Below, one piece after another: positions 46,745-60,019 of a stretch of 64,000 bases of DNA; the stretch's first letter is position 1; every line of letters begins with the position of its first letter. The notes under the pieces are model-generated. The model ran no database searches and was not told the DNA's origin. It saw only the letters and a program-made list of their open reading frames with translations. This DNA is from Diplolepis rosae (Eukaryota; Arthropoda; Insecta; Hymenoptera; Diplolepididae). Where the stretch lies: assembly GCA_030998225.1 (NCBI GenBank), contig JAPYXD010000555.1, forward strand, positions 7,688,001-7,752,000. Direction: 5' to 3'. The position numbers and the translations under genes are program-made.

Positions 46745-49700
46745 TTAACTGTTGAGATCGTTAATTGCTTGTAAAATTCGCTTCATGTGGCCGACTTTTG
46801 TGATACCTAGTTCCTTCAAATCTCTACGAGCTAGCGAAAGTAATTCCCTTCCGCGAATATCATGTGAAACGAAATTATCTGCATACTCGCCTAGTTGAAG
46901 ATTCTCTAGCCAACAGCAGACTTCCGAAACACCCCATTGAGTCACTTGATCTCTGGCTGGATGATTTCCTGAACCTCCTCCCGAACGACGGAACTTTAAC
47001 CAGAACAATCCTCGATGACGATTTTTTTTATCGGTCTGTGGATGCAGAGTTAAAATCCAATTTTGTTAATTCTGTTAGTAAAGCTTTAGTGTTTAAAAAT
47101 ATATATGAATTCACTGATTATTAATAGCAGGGTTTTTGTACAATATGTACAGTATTTTTAATTATTAATTTTGGTTAAAAGGAATTTTATGAATTTGTTT
47201 TAAGGAGGAAATATTTTGTTCAGGTGTTTTTTTTACAAATTAAATAGGTAAAGGGTAGATGATGAAGAGCTTGTGATCATTTTTGAATATTTTTCTAAGA
47301 AATGGTTAAATTAGACTTTCATGCGCTTGGAAAACATCGATTATAAATATATACAAAAGGAAAAAAATATTCCAAACACTTTGAAGCGGAAAGTTAATAT
47401 TCTTTTCTTAAGACACACACCTTAAGTTTGTTTATTTTTGTGATGAAACGCGATTCTGAAACGTGTATAATTATCTTAAAAACAAAGAAAATAAATTGGA
47501 TCCCAGAAATTAAAAACAAAATGTTTAAAAATTTATCACTTAACAAAAATAAACTCTTGATGACTGAAAGAAAAAAATAATTTTGTGATATCATTGTAAT
47601 TTCACTTTACCTGATCTTCGGTTGGTAAATGTTGTAAGTAAACGAGACACGAGCCTCCCTCGTCAAATACGCATTTCCGCAATTCCTGTTCCATTGTAGC
47701 TAAGGAAAGAGATAACTTATTTTCCAAATCTTCTCGCAATTTCTGTAAACACACAAATTGAAAATGAAAATAATATTCTCGAATTATTCTACAATTAATC
47801 TCAATAAAAATCGTTACCAAATTATGAGCTTTATCTCTCAGCAATTCGCACGATTCTTCATACAATTGTCTGGCAGTGGATACCAATTCTGTCACAACAT
47901 GTCTCAGACTTGGCTGTAAAGGATAAAAAATTACTCATCGGAAATATTTTTAAGTGATGAGCAAATGCATTAACTTATAATTTACTAACCCCTTGTAAAA
48001 ATTTTCCATCAGGATGTACATTTTCAAGAGCGAATGCAGTCCTCGCAGCAATTTGGTAGAGATCTGGTTCCAGACTTGGATGTGAAATAATAAGGAGTTT
48101 GACCCATTTGACTAGCGTCGTCACTACTTCAATAAATCCAAGTAAGATATTAATTTCCTCTTCAGAAAGTAGCATTTGCTTATCGTCTACTTGTATTTGA
48201 CTTCTAGATTGGGAATGTGATGCACCACTCAATGTTGATGAAGACTGAGAAACTGTAGAATGGCTTTTTTGCTGTTTTTCTTCCCAAGTTCGAAGTGAAG
48301 TTTCGAGAGCCTAGAAAAATTAATTTAAAATAATTCAGAACTCAAGTTTTCATTTAATCCAAATTTTCTGTTTTATGGAAGTTGATTTTTACTTTCAGAA
48401 GAAGACATAATTAGTTACCCGACTTCTATACAGCATTTGCATTCGATTTTTGTGTATGATTCTTATAATTCCTGGGGGTTGAATCCAAGCTTCTCCATCA
48501 ACCTGAATAGGAACTCCCTCATCTCCCAAAATGTTAATTTGAACACTGTGGCATTGTGCTATCCGGTGATGTTGCAGATTAATTAATCTGGACGCAGCCA
48601 TTTGAACAGATCCAAAAACAGCAACTACTTCCAATATTCGATCATCAAACGAAGGAGCTAGGAAGAGATCTCCTTCCTTTGTGCCTCCCCAGAAATTCGT
48701 GCCACCCATAAAACTATAAAATAAATTAAAATTATTGGGTCATTTATTTACTCAAAGACACCTAAATAACACAGAACATACCTAGGAATGTTTAAAACTA
48801 CAATGCCTTGTAACGAAGGCAAAGGTATTCTCTGGCCATCACATTCCAGTTGCACCCTCTGATCTAAATTTTTGTAAGTCTTCTGCAGCCACTGTTTAGA
48901 ACCCAATACTCCATACCACATATAATTTTTTGCACGTGATCTGCACTTTTCTGGATGTTCTTCACGTTTGTGGTGAAAATCGAGACTGATTTTGGCATCA
49001 ATTCCAATTCCAAAATAGTTGTTCATAACGCAGCGTTCGAAATATCCTTCCCTGTTAATGAGTTTATATAATTAATGAATATATTAATTTTATTTTCCAA
49101 CTGGAGCAAACTATTATATCTTACATTAGAGTTTCATCTGGGTCCATTAAAGGAGATACAGCAGCGCAAAGAGCATCAGCATTCGCAAGCAAGGCCTGAC
49201 TTATGAAACCGGTACCTCCACTAACATCTGCAAAATTGAATAATTGTAAAAACAGTCCGGTGGTAATCAACGAATCGAAAAAGTAATAATCAGGAAAATT
49301 CTTCTTCTTACTTGGCCACATAGGCAACTGCACAAGAGGATTGATTATCGGCAGTTTTTTAGGTTCTTCTGTTTTATCCACTGATTTTGCTCTTTCATGT
49401 CGCAGACTCATACTTGAGCCACCAAGTCTTGATGCTGAAGCTGCCAACGAAACGACTTCAGACGCCTTCAATAAACTGCCACTGCTTATTCGCCGTGTTG
49501 CTTGAGGCGAACATCCATATTCAGGTAACTCAACGCTTACTAAAGTAAATTAAAATTAAAGGAAATACATTTCCATTTAAAACTATAACAAAAATTAAAT
49601 CAAACTTACATTTTTCCATACTTCCTTCGCTATATTTTCTTAACTGCGAATTAAGTTTGTAATCTTCATTTTTATGAGGACTTTCAATGGAAACTGAAGG

Positions 49701-52700
49701 ACTTGGTGGATCAACAATAACACTTATAGTCGGTGGGAAATTCTGCGCAGGTTTCATGTCTGTATTTGCCTCTAAAGAAACCGCGAAACAACAAACAGGA
49801 TTTAATAAACTTGTAATTTTCTCCCCTTCTGTATTCTTCGCACTTTGCTTCTCATTTTCATTCAAATTAAATTTCATTGCATTCGATGTAAGCTCCATAT
49901 TTTTCGCTTTGAGCAATATTTCCTTATCAGCTTTAGCATTTCGAGTAGATCTTTTGATTGATCTTCTCGCGATATCGTTTCCTTCTACGAATTGAGCAAG
50001 ACTGCAGTATTTCCTAGGTTTTTCCACATTTTCAGACTCTAAACACTCTCTAACTGAATCATATTTTTCGCCTAGCATCGTACTTAACAAATCTTGCCCT
50101 AAGGAACTCAAATCATCGATTATACTTTCAGAGTTTTGACTATCGCACATTTCCGAATTTTCTGCCGAATCAATATGCCCGATTTCTGAACTATCGGAGC
50201 GTTTCATTGAGTCTAAGATGTCGCTGTCTATATGACCTAAAAATCGTTAGAGAAATCATCCAAATAATACAAAATAAATTAGTTCGAAAAATATTCATCC
50301 AGTTCTGAATTTTGTTTATAATGCTTACCGATTTCACTTTCGCTGTTCTTAACTGTAAAACTTTTCGAATCTAGTGTATCCGAAACCATACTTTCTGAGC
50401 TAACTATACTGCTGCTACGACTGCCTTTCATAGGATTAACCTTTGCATAATTTTGTACCGTGTTCATGTTTTCTGGAGAAACATTGCCAGACTGTATGGA
50501 ATCCGAATCAGGTGATATCAACGCATCCTGAATAGTAGTATCATCTGTTAGAGAACTTGTATCTAACGTTGTGGGCGTTACTGTTACTTGAAAATCAGAT
50601 TGAGTTTCAGCTTGATTCTCTTCTGAATATTGTGGATTTCCATTTGTCAATGTTTTCTTTTCTGTTTCTTTCAATTCGGTTAAAACTTTTTCAACAGTTG
50701 GAGTTTCGAAAATAAACTGTCTGAAATAAAAAAAGGAAATTTTAATTTGTGAACAATCCGAATCGAAAGCTTTTGGATTTGCAAGAAAATGAAATTCTAA
50801 ATTCGATGAATTCGAATAGTTAAATAATATTACATACTCTTGAGGCATATTAGAACTATTTCTTCTACTATCTGCAAAGCCATCCGGAGCTGGTAATGTC
50901 AGCATTTCATCAGCTTGGGAATCTCTTCTCAAATCGGGCATTGGACTAAGAGATGCTAAATTAGGAGTTGGACTAGAACACAAAGATGAATCTGTACTAC
51001 TCAGTGATTGTATAGTTAGTCCCAAAGGAAGATTCAAATGTGCTTTTTTATCTGAAAACGAAGATACATTAATATTAGTCTACTAGGTTTTCAAATTTTT
51101 ATTAAATAATTCAATTTATTTTAAATGTTAATATTATATTATTACCAAAACTCGTTAAGTTTCGTTTCTTATTGTGTTCTTCAGTAACCAATTTTGAAAG
51201 CTCTGCAAAATTTCGAACTGCCTGTTTCAAACTGTTCGCCCTATTGAAAAAATATGTTTTCAATCAGATTTTCCGTTGATATTCCAGATCATCATTTATA
51301 TTAAATTAATATTTGAAAAGTAAAAATACCTAGACAGTACGATTTCTTTATCCATAAAATCCTTTCTTTTGCGGACCCGCTTCAAATTAGTTATATCCTT
51401 CTCTAGTTTTTCTAAAACACCTTTCTCTTGGTCATCAGGAGTTGGAATGTTTTCAGATCTAAGGCTGATCAGATCTGCCTCGTCCTCAGCGTCTAAAAAG
51501 TTACTATCCTGTTTTTGCAGAACTTTTATCAATGCACTCAATTTCTGCTGGACTATCTCACACTTTTCTGCTAACTGTTGGTCCTCTGAGTTGAAACTAA
51601 CGTCGATGATACGCGTTGTAAAATCTTTGACTGTCTCACACAAAATTCTGTAAATTTGATCAGAACGATTCCAAACATAAATTTAAGTATATTATTTTCT
51701 CTAAATTGTTCTGAGTGTTTAATTAGAAAGCTTACTTGGCATTGGAAATGACATTGTCTTGATTAGATTGTAGAATATTCGTTATGTGAGAGATGACGCT
51801 ATCCTCGTATTCCTGCACGAGAGCGGTGCTTAAAGGCGAATCGACTTGGTTCATAGATAATTTGCGACAAGGCAGAGATATGCTTCTTTCAAAAGTCATG
51901 ATGCTCCAACGGTCTAGCATTTTTGTACTAGCTTTCTCGTACTTTTCCAAAAGTTGTGGCAAGTGTGTCTCATCATCGCAAGATGCTCCCCATCCTAAGA
52001 CCCGCGCCAAATCATTTCCTGTGCCCAAAGGCAGCACTCCAACTTGGCATTGTTTCTGCAAAAAAGGATTGGATCTGTTTATTTTAAAAATTTTAAATAA
52101 TCACACAAACGCTTTCAAGCTTTAATGAAACTATCAGAAATTAAGTTTTGCAAATACACACCATGATCCTCTAACTTGAATTAAAAATAAAAAAGAGAGA
52201 GAAAACCAAAATCAAAAATGCCTTTGCATTTTTTCTAACTTACCGGCTAGAAATAAAGATAACGTTAGCACAACTAAAGGTGTGAGCTCAAGTGACCATT
52301 GCATCTGTAATAAAGGAAAAAAAGAGACACACCATGCTGTAAAAAACTCGAAACAATAGTAAGTGGTGCAACCAAACTAAATCAATTAATATTAATACAG
52401 AAGGGGAAAAGATTTTTAATAAAAAATAAAACCTGTGATAAGGAATCTTCGCGACTAAAGATATTGAAGATTTGGTGGAAGGAGAAATTAGTTCGAAGAA
52501 TTAAAACGGTCTACAGAAGAAAAAGAAATATTACAGCCAAAGATCAAAACACGACATGATTCCTAGGATTACTCACGTGCATTCCTAACCGGTCAATTTC
52601 CGAAAGAACCCAACCGACTGACCCATCTCCACTGCATACCAGAATCCGGAATGGATCGAAATGTCGAAAGAGTCTGAGCCTGTTTGTAATTAATTAATAA

Positions 52701-54677
52701 GCGACATTGTCTACCAATGTTTAAACAACATTACCATATACTGTTACTGTAATGTAAAAAAAAATGTAATGACAAATTACCCAGGTCCCGGACCACCTTG
52801 AATGAGATCAAATACTTGAGCTGGATTCAGCAACTGTTTAAATCTTCTGAGAAATTTTATACCTTGATTGTCACCAGATTTACTGTTAACGAAAACTAAA
52901 AGTGGACTGCAACCTATTGGTCTTACTGCCTCCCATGCTTCGTCACTACCTGGTTCGTACACAAATACATCATCTACTTAAATTTTAAAAAGTTGATAAT
53001 CAAAGATAGCATTGGAGGATTAAGGGGATAATCGAATGATTGCTTAGAAGCATTACCTATACTATGCAATGAAGTAGGCGGCACCACACTAAGTCTTCCT
53101 GGTCCTAGTGGGCATTGAATGTTCATAGCAGGTCTACATGCTGTGTGTACAGTAGCTCTACACCATAAACATTTCCAGTCTTGTAGTCTGAAAAAGAAGT
53201 TCAAAGTAAAAACCTACATTAAGGTAGTTAAAAATTAATAAGAAAAATACCATGTCCTTAACTGTTTTTTATTCCTAAAATTGTATCAAAAATTTCTTTT
53301 TCATATTTTGGAAAAAAATGTAACTATACCTTAAAACGGATCCACATGTTTTGTCACACACGTGACACTTTGAGGATACTGGCAAGTTTCCTTCCATCCA
53401 CTGATGAGGCATTGAAATGTTCTGTAATAAATAAGACTTAAAATTTTCATATTAAACTTGCACAAAAGTTAGTGATTATTCTAAAGAGTATTTTGGTCTG
53501 AAGAGAATAATTTAAATTACATACCCCATCCTTGTCTTCGATGATATCCTTTCCAATCGATGCTAATGTGGTCCACTTACAGTTATTTATTGCTTTCGCA
53601 CTACATCTTTTGTGTACTTTATATTTACACACTTCGCAGCTTAAACCATGCGAAGTAACTCCTGTAGTATAAATATAATGAAAATTTTTTGAACACAAAA
53701 TAGGAAGATAGAAGATAAAAATAATAAACGAAAATTCTTACCATATAGTGCATCTCTACAAACGTTGCAGTATGTTGGTCTGGCATGACTTGTCGCATAC
53801 CATTGATGATTTCCACCTAACATTTCTGCTGCTCCTGCATCATTCTGAGGCTGATTCTCTGTTGCATTTTTTAAAGCCCCTAGCCAGTCATCCATGTCTT
53901 GTCTGTTTTCCCCACAAAGAACCAACGATCTAAACGGTGTTATCACCTAAAAAGTAGAGTCCTTAATTTTTATTATCGATCAAAAGGAGATAAATTCAAA
54001 GAAAATAAATTTCAAGTAAAAAAAGGAACAAAAACCGAATTGCGATAAATAATACAAAGTGTTTGATGATGATTTCTGTACGAACTGAATCAATATACTT
54101 AATAGTAATCGATGATATTAATGATGTTTTAAATAAATGGATAAATAAAATTTACAATTACTTTTAAAAAATATTGCTTTTATAAGTTAATAATCGCAAG
54201 TTAAAATAAATTCAAAATGTAAAAGGTTCGACCTCCAATTCTGCTCTTATGTAAGACTTACTAGAAACATATATTTTCACAAAAAATCTTCTGAATTATA
54301 AAAAATAATAATAAAGTCCTTTATATAAAAATGTTGTACCTACTAAAGGCATAAAATCATAGAAAAAACAAAAAAACAATTGTGTTTTTAAAATCTGCCC
54401 CGAAATTTTGATGCTGTCACATATTTCATACAAACTGAAAAACACACTTCATATTTTTGTTAACAATTAGGAATCAAAAGAAAGCTACTTAGGTTTAGCC
54501 ATGTAGTATATTTATAAAAATTATGCCAAGGATACAGCATGAGTAAGGCATTTAAGAATCTTTTTAAATGTTTATTTATTATTGATCAACGGTCATAACC
54601 TAAAAGTGGGGTTATGTTAATCATTCAAGTTTATATACCTTAAATCGGGAGCGAGCTCTTTCCTGTTTTGGAGGCAT
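46745..54677 (-). CDS. Dgk-eta: Type II diacylglycerol kinase, delta/eta class (21 exons, 1,519 residues)
   Basis: Phosphorylates diacylglycerol to phosphatidate, ending protein kinase C type signalling. Exons (high to low): 54677-54639, 53946-53742, 53661-53525, 53421-53330, 53187-53057, 52973-52781, 52679-52577, 52055-51736, 51647-51330, 51240-51146, 51051-50838, 50720-50329, 50236-49610, 49539-49312, 49227-49125, 49051-48782, 48713-48419, 48310-47990, 47913-47818, 47742-47611, 46993-46745. Domains: end of a PH domain (14-42), two C1 zinc fingers (about 60-109, 133-183), catalytic half (224-345; [10 protein letters not shown], then [14 protein letters not shown]), a Ser/Asp-rich linker (about 517-1040), accessory catalytic half (about 1066-1230; [20 protein letters not shown]), and SAM (about 1455-1517; [18 protein letters not shown]). 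A split catalytic region plus SAM marks delta/eta. The first exon [13 protein letters not shown] gives an incomplete PH domain; a longer isoform probably uses exons outside 46.7-54.7 kb. The last acceptor (TTAAAG) is weak. Confidence 0.95.
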
Positions 54678-54760
54678 TTGAGCGATAACATCTGAACTCG
54701 AATTATTTTCAACTTTTCCCACTATGTGCCGCGAAACTTTTCATTTGCGAAAACAATAAA
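54639..54760 (-). promoter_or_regulatory. Alternative first exon and 5' UTR of the kinase
   Basis: The ATG at 54677-54675 opens [13 protein letters not shown] and joins in phase 0 to VITPFR. In the same frame an upstream TGA stop lies about 70 bases before, so the ATG is the first in frame. The peptide is not PH-like, which suggests a private first exon of a short isoform. Confidence 0.5.
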
Positions 54761-54979
54761 ATGTAAAAAAATGAACTAAAGGTTATACTCTCGACACTCC
54801 AACGAACGTCGAGATTTCTTCTTTTTGAGGCCATATGCTCTAATTTTCACGGCGCATGTCATAAGATTGTTTAAAAAATATAACTACAAAGCACATATCA
54901 CATTGTGACTTAACATACATTTCCACAACATTTTTTTACAATAAAAAAGTTTTGTTCATTTTATACAAGTTTAGTTTTC

Positions 54980-55054
54980 ACAGGTGGCTCGGTGGCTACC
55001 ACGGCCAGGCAGTGTCGGGCCAGGTGGCAATGGCATCAACTTCGAATTTCAAAG
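54980..55054 (+). other. GC-rich exon-like island
   Basis: A 75-bp block starts after TTTTCACAG at 54980 and ends CAAAGCAA|GTACAT, so it has acceptor and donor and no stop in any plus frame. Frames would read VARWLPRPGSV..., WLGGYHGQAVSG... or GSVATTARQCRA.... It lies upstream of the kinase on the opposite strand. A pyrimidine-rich acceptor (TTGTTTTTTTACAG at about 55106) follows. No family recognised. Confidence 0.3.
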
Positions 55055-55414
55055 CAAGTACATTTTACAAGTTGGCTTGATTTTGTTTGTTTTGCAATTT
55101 TTTTGTTTTTTTACAGGTAATTTATCGTTTTGTATGATTGCTATTGCTTCAATAACATCTTCTCCGCATGTTTTATAAAGATTGTGCGTATTGTAATCAT
55201 TTGTAAGTTTAAAAACTGTAAAGACCTAAAGTTATGATAAGAAGCAATAGAATGAGCGAAGATTGATCTTCAATTTAAATGTATATAATTTTTGAAAATT
55301 ATTTATTTCCATTCATTGTGCGAAAAAAACTGGATTGTAAAGTTTTTAATGATTTTATATAGAATACTATTTCTGATAAACCTACTCTCATACTAAGAAA
55401 TAATCGTGCATCAC

Positions 55415-55486
55415 GCCTCTTTAGCTCAGTGGTAGAGCACTGGTCTCGTAAACCAGGGGTCGTGAGTTCAAACCTCACAGGAGGCA
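55415..55486 (+). tRNA. tRNA-Thr (anticodon CGT)
   Basis: The 72 nt form a cloverleaf: acceptor GCCTCTT/AGGAGGC with discriminator A, D arm AGCTCAGTGGTAGAGC, anticodon arm CTGGT-CTCGTAA-ACCAG (anticodon 55447-55449), T arm GTGAGTTCAAACCTCAC. No intron. A T run (from 55487) follows directly as the Pol III terminator. Confidence 0.95.
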
Positions 55487-55499
55487 TTTTTTTTTTTAA

Positions 55500-56615
55500 G
55501 TTATACGTATTTTATTTTTCTCCTAATTACAAGTCTTATATTCTCGAAAAATATACACTATTTTTATACTGTATATATATCTTTTTACTATAATATTTAC
55601 CTTGAAGTTAAAATTTAATTATATTATTACTTTAAATTGATTACATTTTTATAAAAAATATAAATTTTAATGATACCTATAAAATAGTTGGTAGTTACTT
55701 TCAAAATTTCAATTTTTAAATTGATGCCACTCTTCTTTAATGCTCTTTCACTTGTGAATTTCTGGGTATAAAGACTTTTTACATAAATGAAAATTATATT
55801 TCAGTTTTTGTTAAATAAATTCTCTATATGAAATCTTGGAGCTTATAAAATTTGACAGAGTTTAGTTTATTCCAAAATTCAAAAAAACTAGTCACAATAA
55901 GTATGATTACATCTTAGATCAGCTTTTTAATTTTTCCATAAAGCTTCTGATACGCTTTTGCAGGGGCATAACTCAAGGGGAAAACGACATAGAAATGGAG
56001 GGAAACATGCTCTGAATATCTGTATTCATCGTATTCATACTACGAGTATTTAAAAAACCTCTTCTATCTCCATTCTCTGAAATGTTGAAATTTGAATGAA
56101 ATTTTTCATTATCACCAGTTTCCACCTCCTTAAACTCGATCCAAATGGAGAGAACAAAATTAAATTTTCTAATAAACTCTATTTTCGATCAACACAATCG
56201 TTTTTTTTTCTTCCAGTATAAAGTTAATAAAACTAAATCTAAAATATTAACTTATTTTATCGCATTGTGCTTTGACTCATTTTTATGGGATTGAGTTAAA
56301 ATTTTTTCCTTTGCAAGCTTTAGAATATGCTTCTATTATATGTGTTATTGAATAAAATCAATCCATCCTAATCCTGAACAATTTTTAAATTTAATCAAAC
56401 CCTAATAATTCTCCGGAATTTTTAGAATTTATAAATTTAAAATAAACTTAATTAGATTATCACATATTTTTATTAACTTTATCATTACAGTTTTCAAAAA
56501 AATTAATGTATTATTTTTAAAATTTCTGAGTCTTCAAATTTTGGAAAATATTTTTTATTAGTTTTCTAATGAAAACAATTATTGTTCACACAAATTCGGT
56601 CAATGTTAAAAATGC
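55500..56615. other. AT-rich DNA, no gene seen
   Basis: Nothing beyond chance frames. Confidence 0.4.
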
Positions 56616-56623
56616 TGACCATA

Positions 56624-57122
56624 ACCCTGGCCAAATTCCGAGACAATCAGAACTATTCCGATTCATTCCGATATCTGTATCCGAGCTAATGCGAATCATT
56701 CGGAACCAATTCGAAAAACGTTTTGTATCTCGTTTGATGAAAAATGGTAAAAAATCGATCCGGCCTAATCCGATTTAATACGAGGCAACAATCTGAATGA
56801 ATCCGAACGAATCCGAAACCAAGTTTTCAATCCGAATCAATCTGAGCTCGGATTGATCCAAACCGAATTTTCAATTAGAATTAATCCGAATCATTCCGAC
56901 CTCGGGTTCATTCGGATTGAAAACTTGGTTTCAGATTGGTTCAGATTCATTTGGATTATTGACGCGGATTAAATCGGATTAGGTCGTATCGATTTTTGAC
57001 CATTTTTCATCAAACGAGATACAAAACTTTTTTCGAATTGGTTCGGATACAGATATCGGGATAAATCGGAATAGTTCTGATTGGCTCGGAATAAATTCCT
57101 ATCCGATACTTTTGCCAGGGTA
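56624..57122. repeat. Palindromic MITE, AATCCGA family, copy 3
   Basis: Starts ACCCTGGCCAAATTCCGAGA and ends TCCGATACTTTTGCCAGGGT. It shares TTCCGATATCTGTATCCGAG and TTTTGTATCTCGTTTGATGA with copy 1 and is the best-preserved member at its ends. Confidence 0.75.
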
Positions 57123-57129
57123 TTAATAA

Positions 57130-58240
57130 GAATTCAGCAATTTTATTTTCTGTGTCAATGAAAAGGAATTGACATGTTCTCTGTGATGTCAGAAAATGAA
57201 AAAAATAAGAATTTTAATTGAATATAAAAAAAGTTGAGTTTTCTAAAACATCTAGAAAAGAGAAAATTAAAAATTTTTTGGATTCGGGATGTTGGGAAAT
57301 AGATTAATATTTTCATCAAAACCTAAATCTTTACGAAAATTATTATCAAAATATAATTTATAAAGAGTATTAATTTTGGAGATTAAATAATAATATTCAA
57401 ATTTTAAAGAATTTGAAATCTTTCCATGAAAAAAAGCTAATTAAAAATAATATTATTATTGTTGAAAAAGTCCAACTAAAAAACTTTAAATTTCTGTTCT
57501 GGAAGAACTATAAAGAATTTAGAGTTTTTTATAGTCACTAGATAACCTTGTATCCCGAATACTTTCAATAATAAAATACAATTAAATTTGAATTTCATCT
57601 ATAGTCTTTACCTAAAAGAAGAAATTAAGGAAATCTCACTTAAATCTCTTTAATAAAGCCCAGAAAACGTCACAGCATGAATCTGGTTCATTGCGTTTAA
57701 TATTGTGTACATTATATGAGTGAGTTAATCCACATAGGTTTCTGTATTGAATTTCCCATACAAAAGAAATTTCAGAATCAAAATCTAGATAAACCGCTAG
57801 ATTAACGGCAAGTTAAGGTATAGGAATATTAATTAGTTCACAAGAGACACAGATGCGCCAAAAATTTTCAAAAAGCTCTCCCAAAGCGTGTATTTTCCAT
57901 TTTCACAAACATGCAGGAAAATATAGAGATTAATGAGACTTTAAAGTGATTTTGACGCATTATTAAAATTAAAAAATAATTTAAACAAATTAACTGTCCT
58001 CTACTCAAATGAATTTTCCATTTTTAAGAAATTAATGAGCAAGTACCCCGATAGCAAAAGATTGAGTTCAACATTTCGTCAATTGAAATGAGAGACTTAT
58101 AGGTATGTATCAATGATTAATACTTATTTGTGTTTATTCACGAAAAAGATTTGTTGAGTATTTCCAGTGTACTATTCATTGTGCATTTACGTGTGATATA
58201 TTAACGCGCTAAAATGTCATGCCGGAATAACACAGAAATA
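57130..58240. other. AT-rich DNA, no gene seen
   Basis: No supported feature. Confidence 0.4.
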
Positions 58241-58249
58241 TGGGGTCAC

Positions 58250-59460
58250 ATCTTGTCGTGTTTTTTTCGCAATCACGTTTTGAATACGATTCTGCCACGA
58301 ATGAGCATTCAGTCAGTCATTAAAGACGCCGCAGACTTCTGTCAATAGAGACAACATCACAGTGTCATGCGTTGGAGTGCGTGAACTCGTATAGGGTGTT
58401 TCAATCATTACAGAGTTAACAGTGATTCGAGATTTACTTTCATATTTATGCATTATTGAGACTGTTGTATTGTATTGTGTGACAGCAAGTTTCTTCGAAA
58501 TTTGCCTAATAACTGTGAATAGAAAATTTTATCGCTGCGCATCACATTAAAAATACAGAATTCGAAATTTGTAAAAAAAATTTTTAGGGTTTACGTAATA
58601 TTTATACGCATGAACTCTTCGAAATTATTATCGATGGCTGAAAATTGCGGAATACGTTTTTGGGATTACAGAAAGAATACCTCTATTTCGTTGAATGTTA
58701 CACGGAAAAAAATGAAATGTCTGCTACTGCTAACTGCAGTTAGCTGTCGACTAGTTAATTGTGATTGATAAAAAGTTTGCTGAGAGAGTTAACAGTTTGC
58801 TGGGACAGTTAAAAAATGTTAGCTGCAATCGAAGTTGAAAATTTGCATTGGACTCCTTAGCGTATTAAGAGTTGTATCTAATCATTTGGTTGTTGCTGCT
58901 GAAACAGTTTACTCACCTAGAAAATCTCAAAATTCGTACTCGTAGCTTTTAAAATTTTGCGCTGATATGTAAGAAGTTAGCAGCGGTTGCTAACGGCTGC
59001 TTAGACATCCCGCGTTTTCTGTGCTGCTCATGCGCACAAAGCGCGACTAGTCAGATATTGTGCTGTAAATGGTAAGTTGTACACCTGTCGCGTTGTTTTA
59101 AATTTAATTTATAAATAATTCGACGATTCGCGTTAATTTATGATGCAAATGACTGATTTGTAACTGATCTCTGAAGATTGTATTGTAGGTTTTGTAATAG
59201 GTTCTTTATTGTGCTATTTATTATCTTCTTATTGAGGTTATCTTAATTCTAAGTGTTATATACTTGTACAATTGAGAGGCCGGAGATGCCTCGAGGCTGA
59301 AGTATGAGTGACTTTCAGAAGCCTCCCCATTCTTAAGCGAAGAATTTTTGAAAACATTATATTGGACTGGCAAGTAAGTCGCTACTGTTCCCGGTAATGT
59401 TTCTACTTGTAGCTATAAGTTTGGTTATCAAAGCAGCTCACGTTTTATTCTTATTCTTGA
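58250..59460. other. Mixed-composition region, possible promoter DNA
   Basis: GC content rises in patches (58290-58400, 58970-59100, 59270-59340). A TTACACGGAAAAAAATG motif at about 58698-58714 looks like one end of the MITE type seen at 20750, but the other end was not found. No exon supported. Confidence 0.3.
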
Positions 59461-59521
59461 AAAATTATGCTGTGAATGAGGTTAGAACTGAATCAGTTTT
59501 GTTTCGTTTTTAATTTTGCAG

Positions 59522-59664
59522 GTTACGATACGTCGCAAGAAATTAGTGGTTTTGATATAACTTGCCAGCAGACTTTTGTGAGTATAGAAGGGTTACGAGA
59601 TCATTTTTTTCTTAAGCACCCAGGTGTAACTGTATTTAAATGTAGGTTTGGAAGTTCAAAATAA
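59522..59664 (+). pseudogene. Degenerate zinc-finger-like exon fragment
   Basis: After an acceptor TTAATTTTGCAG a frame runs GYDTSQEISGFDITCQQTFV then SIEGLRDHFFLKHPG and ends at TAA. The spacing C-x3-F-x5-L-x2-H-x4-H followed by an FKC start resembles a C2H2 finger that has lost its first Cys. Such multi-finger frames are common in insect mobile-element genes. No partner exons were found; a relic is likely. Confidence 0.3.
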
Positions 59665-60019
59665 ATGATTTTGAGTGCTACCTCTATTTGCAGCAATTGC
59701 TAATAAAATTAACTAGTACTTCAAACGCTGTTAGAACAGGAAGATAACACGACCGATAGGCTACTGCTCACAATCGTTGTTACCAGTGCTAACGTAAATT
59801 AGCTGGCATCGCTAAAGTACATTCGCTGTCCGTAATATTATTCTACTTCTTTTGGTTTTTACAACATTTTTCTGTATTCCGATCATTTCCATCAGAAAAT
59901 CGTTAACCCCAGAATTTTTGTTTGTTTGGTTCGTGATGACAGTGAGGCACTCGAGGTTCGTTTCCTTATTACTAAAAAAAAAAACGAAGATTAGGATTTT
60001 GCATTAATGTTTAGTATAT

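Noticed and set aside
46864..47124. Plus-strand 86-codon frame near the kinase C-terminus
   Set aside because: Antisense to the SAM-domain exon, which is clearly coding on the minus strand.
49687..49995. Plus-strand 102-codon frame in the kinase linker
   Set aside because: Antisense shadow of the long linker exon.
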